Positions 34,864-37,289 of a DNA stretch of 37,289 nt are shown here, piece by piece. Source of the stretch: a bacterium (GTDB taxonomy: Bacteria > Desulfobacterota > Binatia > UBA12015); contig JAUIFY010000022.1 in the NCBI GenBank assembly GCA_030430245.1, positions 1 to 37,289 of the forward strand, given 5' to 3'. The notes under the pieces were generated by a model, which was not told where the DNA came from, searched no databases, and was given only the letters and a program-made list of their open reading frames with translations. A program made the position numbers and the translations under genes. Position 1 is the stretch's first letter. The number at the start of each line of letters is the position of its first letter.

Positions 34864-35169
34864 TCGATTCCTTCTCTCCGGCCGGGATCGTCGCCCGGCC
34901 TGGTCCTCGTGTGTGCAACCCCGGTGCCATGGGACTTCGGAGGCCGGGGGGCCGAAAACGGCCGAGGGACCGGGGATTTCACCTCGCGCGGCTGCCCAAT
35001 CGATGCTGCGGCTGTCGCCTCCGTTGGGCGGTGGGCGGGTGGCGGCGATTCCACGCGGAAGGAAGGGGCTGCTTTCGGACCGGGATCCGTGGCAGGATCG
35101 AAGGCGTCCCGGGGCGGTCTCTCCTGGCATTTCCCTTGCGTGTTGCGATCCCCGGGCTGGGAATTCGCG
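34864..35169. other. Intergenic region between the small membrane protein and the metalloprotease
   Basis: A 306-base divergent region, G-rich in its middle. It holds the candidate sigma-54 promoter at 35125-35139. A 5-bp-stem GGCCG-AAAA-CGGCC hairpin lies at 34950-34963. No coding sequence is supported. Confidence 0.4.
35125..35139 (+). promoter_or_regulatory. Candidate sigma-54 promoter of the metalloprotease gene
   Basis: TGGCATTTCCCTTGC has GG and GC exactly 12 bases apart and agrees with the TGGCAY-R-N4-TTGC consensus at all positions but one (T for R). The start would be near 35150, about 20 bases before the ATG at 35170. An activator site was not identified. Confidence 0.45.
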
Positions 35170-35844
35170 ATGGGAGTGGCGACGCGGAAGATCGTCCGCC
35201 TCACGTCACGGCGGGCCGTCGAAGCCTCGGTGGCTCTGGGGCTGGCCCTGTGCGCCTGGGGCGGCACGCCGTCGACCGCGGTCGGCTCCGGTCCGCTCGG
35301 CGTCCGGACGGTTCGCGTCGACCACGCGAGCTTCTGGTACCAGCGGCTGCCGCGTTGGAACGAGCGCGAGCCGTGGGAGGAGCTCGCGGCGCCTCCTGGA
35401 TCGAGCCGACGTCTCGAGCGCGCGCTCGAAGACGTTCTTCGTCGCCACGCGCGCGACTTTCCGCAACCGCCTCCGGTGGAGATCGTCGTCCAGGCGCCGC
35501 CGCGGGAGAACCTGGATACGCTCGTCGGCTACATGGCGAACCGTACTTCCTACGGGGGGGCGCGGCGCGATGGTCGCACCGTCTACGTCGACGTCAACCA
35601 ATGCGTGTTCGCGGGGCCCGATCGGCTCAACGACGCGGAGCTTCGAGCGTTCCTGGGGCACGAGTTGGTGCACGCGTATCAGTACGCGACGGGCCGATCG
35701 AAGCTCGGTCACCGCGAGATCTTTCGTCGCGAAGTGCTGGCCTACACCTGGGAGCTGGCGCATCTCGAGCCCGACGTACGCTCCGCGTACCGGGGCGACA
35801 TCTTCGTGAACCTGCACATGTATCGCGAGATGTTGGGGGAGTGA
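35170..35844 (+). CDS. Exported HExxH zinc metalloprotease
   Basis: A 224-residue protein with a Sec-type signal (TSRRAVEASVALGLALCAWG, cleavage near residue 38). The zinc site is LGHELVHAYQYATG with H164 and H168 and the catalytic Glu165; a Glu in HREIFRREVLAYTWE is a good third ligand. The HELVHAY spacing recalls Atp23-like peptidases, but no wider family match was recognised. The mature region also contains YMANRTSYGGARRDGRTVYVD before the site. The ATG follows a GGGA stretch and the candidate sigma-54 promoter. The substrate is unknown. Confidence 0.78.
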   Translation: MGVATRKIVRLTSRRAVEASVALGLALCAWGGTPSTAVGSGPLGVRTVRVDHASFWYQRLPRWNEREPWEELAAPPGSSRRLERALEDVLRRHARDFPQPPPVEIVVQAPPRENLDTLVGYMANRTSYGGARRDGRTVYVDVNQCVFAGPDRLNDAELRAFLGHELVHAYQYATGRSKLGHREIFRREVLAYTWELAHLEPDVRSAYRGDIFVNLHMYREMLGE

Positions 35845-35868
35845 TCGCGGTCGGGCCGGCGGGTGCGG

Positions 35869-35874
35869 TACACT
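35869..35874 (+). promoter_or_regulatory. Candidate -10 element for a leaderless CehA-like transcript
   Basis: TACACT is followed after exactly seven bases by the ATG at 35882, with no ribosome-binding site. The spacing is identical to that before the acyl-CoA dehydrogenase and ftsH. Confidence 0.35.
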
Positions 35875-35881
35875 CGCCGGA

Positions 35882-37289
35882 ATGACTTCCCCGGCCGCGC
35901 GCGTTCTTCTCCTCTGGCTTCTCGTCCTGCCCGCTCCCGCGTCGGGTGGAGAGAGCCTCGATCCCGAGCCGGACGGGACTCTGCGGTTTCGGATCGTCGA
36001 TGCGACGACCGGCGAGTCGACCCCGGCTCGGGTCACGGTGATCGATGCGGCGGGCCTCTCGCACGTCGCGCCCGCGGCGGTGCCCGTCGCCGGCGAGTGC
36101 ACGACGCCGGCGGTCGAGGGGTGGGCGGACGCGCCGCGGGGAGCACTTCCCTCCGCCGGGCTGATCGATCCGTCGAGCGGTGCGAAGGCCTTCTACGCGG
36201 ACGGACCGATCGCGATGGAGCTGCCCGCTGGTCGGTACCGCGTATCGGTGTCGAAGGGCTTCGAGTGGGAGCAGCGATCGCTTCCGGTCGAGGTGTTCGC
36301 AGGAGAGACCCCCGAGATCCCGATCCGGATCTCCCGTTGGATCGACATGCCGCGGGAAGGCTGGGTGTCGGCGGATGCGCATCTGCACATCTCGCGCCCG
36401 TCGCGCGCGCATGATCCTCTGGTCGCAGCGTGGATGGCGGCGGAGGACCTTCAGGTGGCAAGTCTCCTGCAGATGGGGGTGCCCGGCGGGATCGTGGGGG
36501 CGCGGCAGTACGCCTTCGGGGAGCAGGGGCGGTACCAGGCGAACGGCGTGCTGCTCTCTCCGGGGCAGGAGAATCCGCGGACGTGGATCCTGGGGCACGG
36601 GATGGTTCTCGGTGCGTCCGAGTACCTCGATCCGGGCGTCCGCTACCTCGTCTACCAACCCATCTGGCGCAAGGCGCGAGAGCAGGGAGGCGTTTCGGGG
36701 TACGCGCACTGGAATCCGCCGGGAACCCTGATCGATGCGCCGACCGGTCTCGTCGACCTGCTCGAGGTGTTGCAGATCGACACCGCGAACTACGAGCGCT
36801 TGTACGAGCTCTGGGATCTCGGCCTTCGCGTGACCCCGGTCGCGGGAACGGACTTCCCGTGCATCGGCGATCTTCCCGGGGCCGTGCGCTTCTACGCCCG
36901 GGTGGCGTCCCCGGTGACGTGGGAACGCTGGCTCGACGCGGTCCGCCGCGGACGGACCTTCGTGACGAACGGTCCGTTGCTGTCCCTCTCGGTCGGGGGC
37001 ACCGACGTGGGCGACACGCTTCGTCTCGATGGTCCGCAGCCGGTGCGCATCGAGGCTTCGGTGCGGTTCGACCCGACGCGTGACGACGTGAAGGCTCTCG
37101 AGCTCGTCCACGACGGACGGGTCGTGCTCCGCGAGACCGAGGTCTCCGCCCTCGGTCGGATCGAGCTCTCGGCCTCGGTTCCGGTCGCGGAGTCGGGGTG
37201 GATCGCCCTGCGGTCCACCGGAGAGAAGCTGGATCGCCGCCCCCACGCCGACCGTCGGCGGGAGTCCGTCGCCCACACCGCCTCGGTGG
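35882..37289 (+). CDS. CehA/McbA-like metallohydrolase, exported (3' end missing)
   Basis: The first 469 residues of an exported protein: signal peptide (ARVLLLWLLVLPAPASG), a beta-sandwich of the carboxypeptidase-regulatory kind (about 30-155, including FRIVDATTGESTPARVTVID and PAGRYRVSVSKGFEWEQRSL), then a PHP-like hydrolase domain starting at GWVSADAHLHISRPS, where H-x-H supplies metal ligands, followed by GYAHWNPPG and VAGTDFPCIGD. CehA/McbA proteins include carbaryl ester hydrolases, so the class acts on esters or phosphoesters; the substrate here is unknown. The gene continues beyond 37289. Confidence 0.83.
   Translation, partial: MTSPAARVLLLWLLVLPAPASGGESLDPEPDGTLRFRIVDATTGESTPARVTVIDAAGLSHVAPAAVPVAGECTTPAVEGWADAPRGALPSAGLIDPSSGAKAFYADGPIAMELPAGRYRVSVSKGFEWEQRSLPVEVFAGETPEIPIRISRWIDMPREGWVSADAHLHISRPSRAHDPLVAAWMAAEDLQVASLLQMGVPGGIVGARQYAFGEQGRYQANGVLLSPGQENPRTWILGHGMVLGASEYLDPGVRYLVYQPIWRKAREQGGVSGYAHWNPPGTLIDAPTGLVDLLEVLQIDTANYERLYELWDLGLRVTPVAGTDFPCIGDLPGAVRFYARVASPVTWERWLDAVRRGRTFVTNGPLLSLSVGGTDVGDTLRLDGPQPVRIEASVRFDPTRDDVKALELVHDGRVVLRETEVSALGRIELSASVPVAESGWIALRSTGEKLDRRPHADRRRESVAHTASV

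Noticed and set aside
34950-34963. Hairpin GGCCG-AAAA-CGGCC as a terminator or riboswitch part
   Set aside because: Only five pairs, common by chance in GC-rich DNA, and not placed at a gene end.

Overview
This is a 37.3 kb chromosomal segment from a very GC-rich Gram-negative bacterium. It carries lipoproteins with lipoboxes, an FtsH protease, a single-membrane-anchor type SdhCAB and many acyl-CoA, crotonase, SDR, phytanoyl-CoA and TauD type oxidation genes. This fits a delta-proteobacterial or Binatota/Myxococcota-like soil or marine lineage; that placement is inference from gene content, because no rRNA or other taxonomic marker is present. No tRNA, CRISPR array, insertion sequence or prophage was seen. 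Many genes are joined by stop/start overlaps (six ATGA junctions), so operons are tightly coupled.

Layout. 1-9.3 kb: a partial CPA1-type cation/proton antiporter, a trehalose-6-phosphate synthase fused to a phosphatase domain that lacks its nucleophile, a HupE/UreJ-like membrane protein with a membrane-anchored parvulin, an AzgA-type purine permease, an RluA-type pseudouridine synthase, an acyl-CoA dehydrogenase and a transglycosylase-like lipoprotein. 9.3-13.4 kb: a basic, probably DNA-binding protein, a decayed methyltransferase remnant, ftsH, and two small envelope proteins. 13.2-18.7 kb: one minus-strand operon sdhC-sdhA-sdhB, YheT-like hydrolase, VOC lipoprotein, small lipoprotein. 18.9-21.1 kb: a repetitive secreted protein, a crotonase, and an SDR with Phe in place of its catalytic Tyr. 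21.3-24.5 kb: a coupled glycosyltransferase, methyltransferase and alpha/alpha-toroid protein operon. 24.5-26.6 kb: a PQQ-type sugar dehydrogenase fused to a two-haem cytochrome module.

26.7-32.0 kb holds the most interesting system, on the minus strand: a TetR regulator, a SAM methyltransferase of the kind found beside corrinoid proteins, and a protein that fuses an HgcA-like corrinoid-binding membrane module to an HgcB-like ferredoxin. All three are joined by ATGA overlaps behind a good sigma-70-like promoter, with a palindromic candidate TetR operator on its start site. A histidine-rich exported TPR protein, a hexapeptide acyltransferase and a second methyltransferase follow. HgcA and HgcB are the mercury-methylation pair. 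Here the cap-helix motif is altered and one ferredoxin cysteine is missing, so this is better read as a related corrinoid methyl-transfer system of unknown substrate than as a mercury methylase.

32.1-37.3 kb: divergent PhyH and TauD dioxygenases, a class I glutamine amidotransferase, a one-helix membrane peptide, an HExxH metalloprotease behind a candidate sigma-54 promoter, and a partial CehA/McbA-like metallohydrolase. Gene starts were chosen by ribosome-binding sites, overlaps and signal peptides; where these fail the entry says so.
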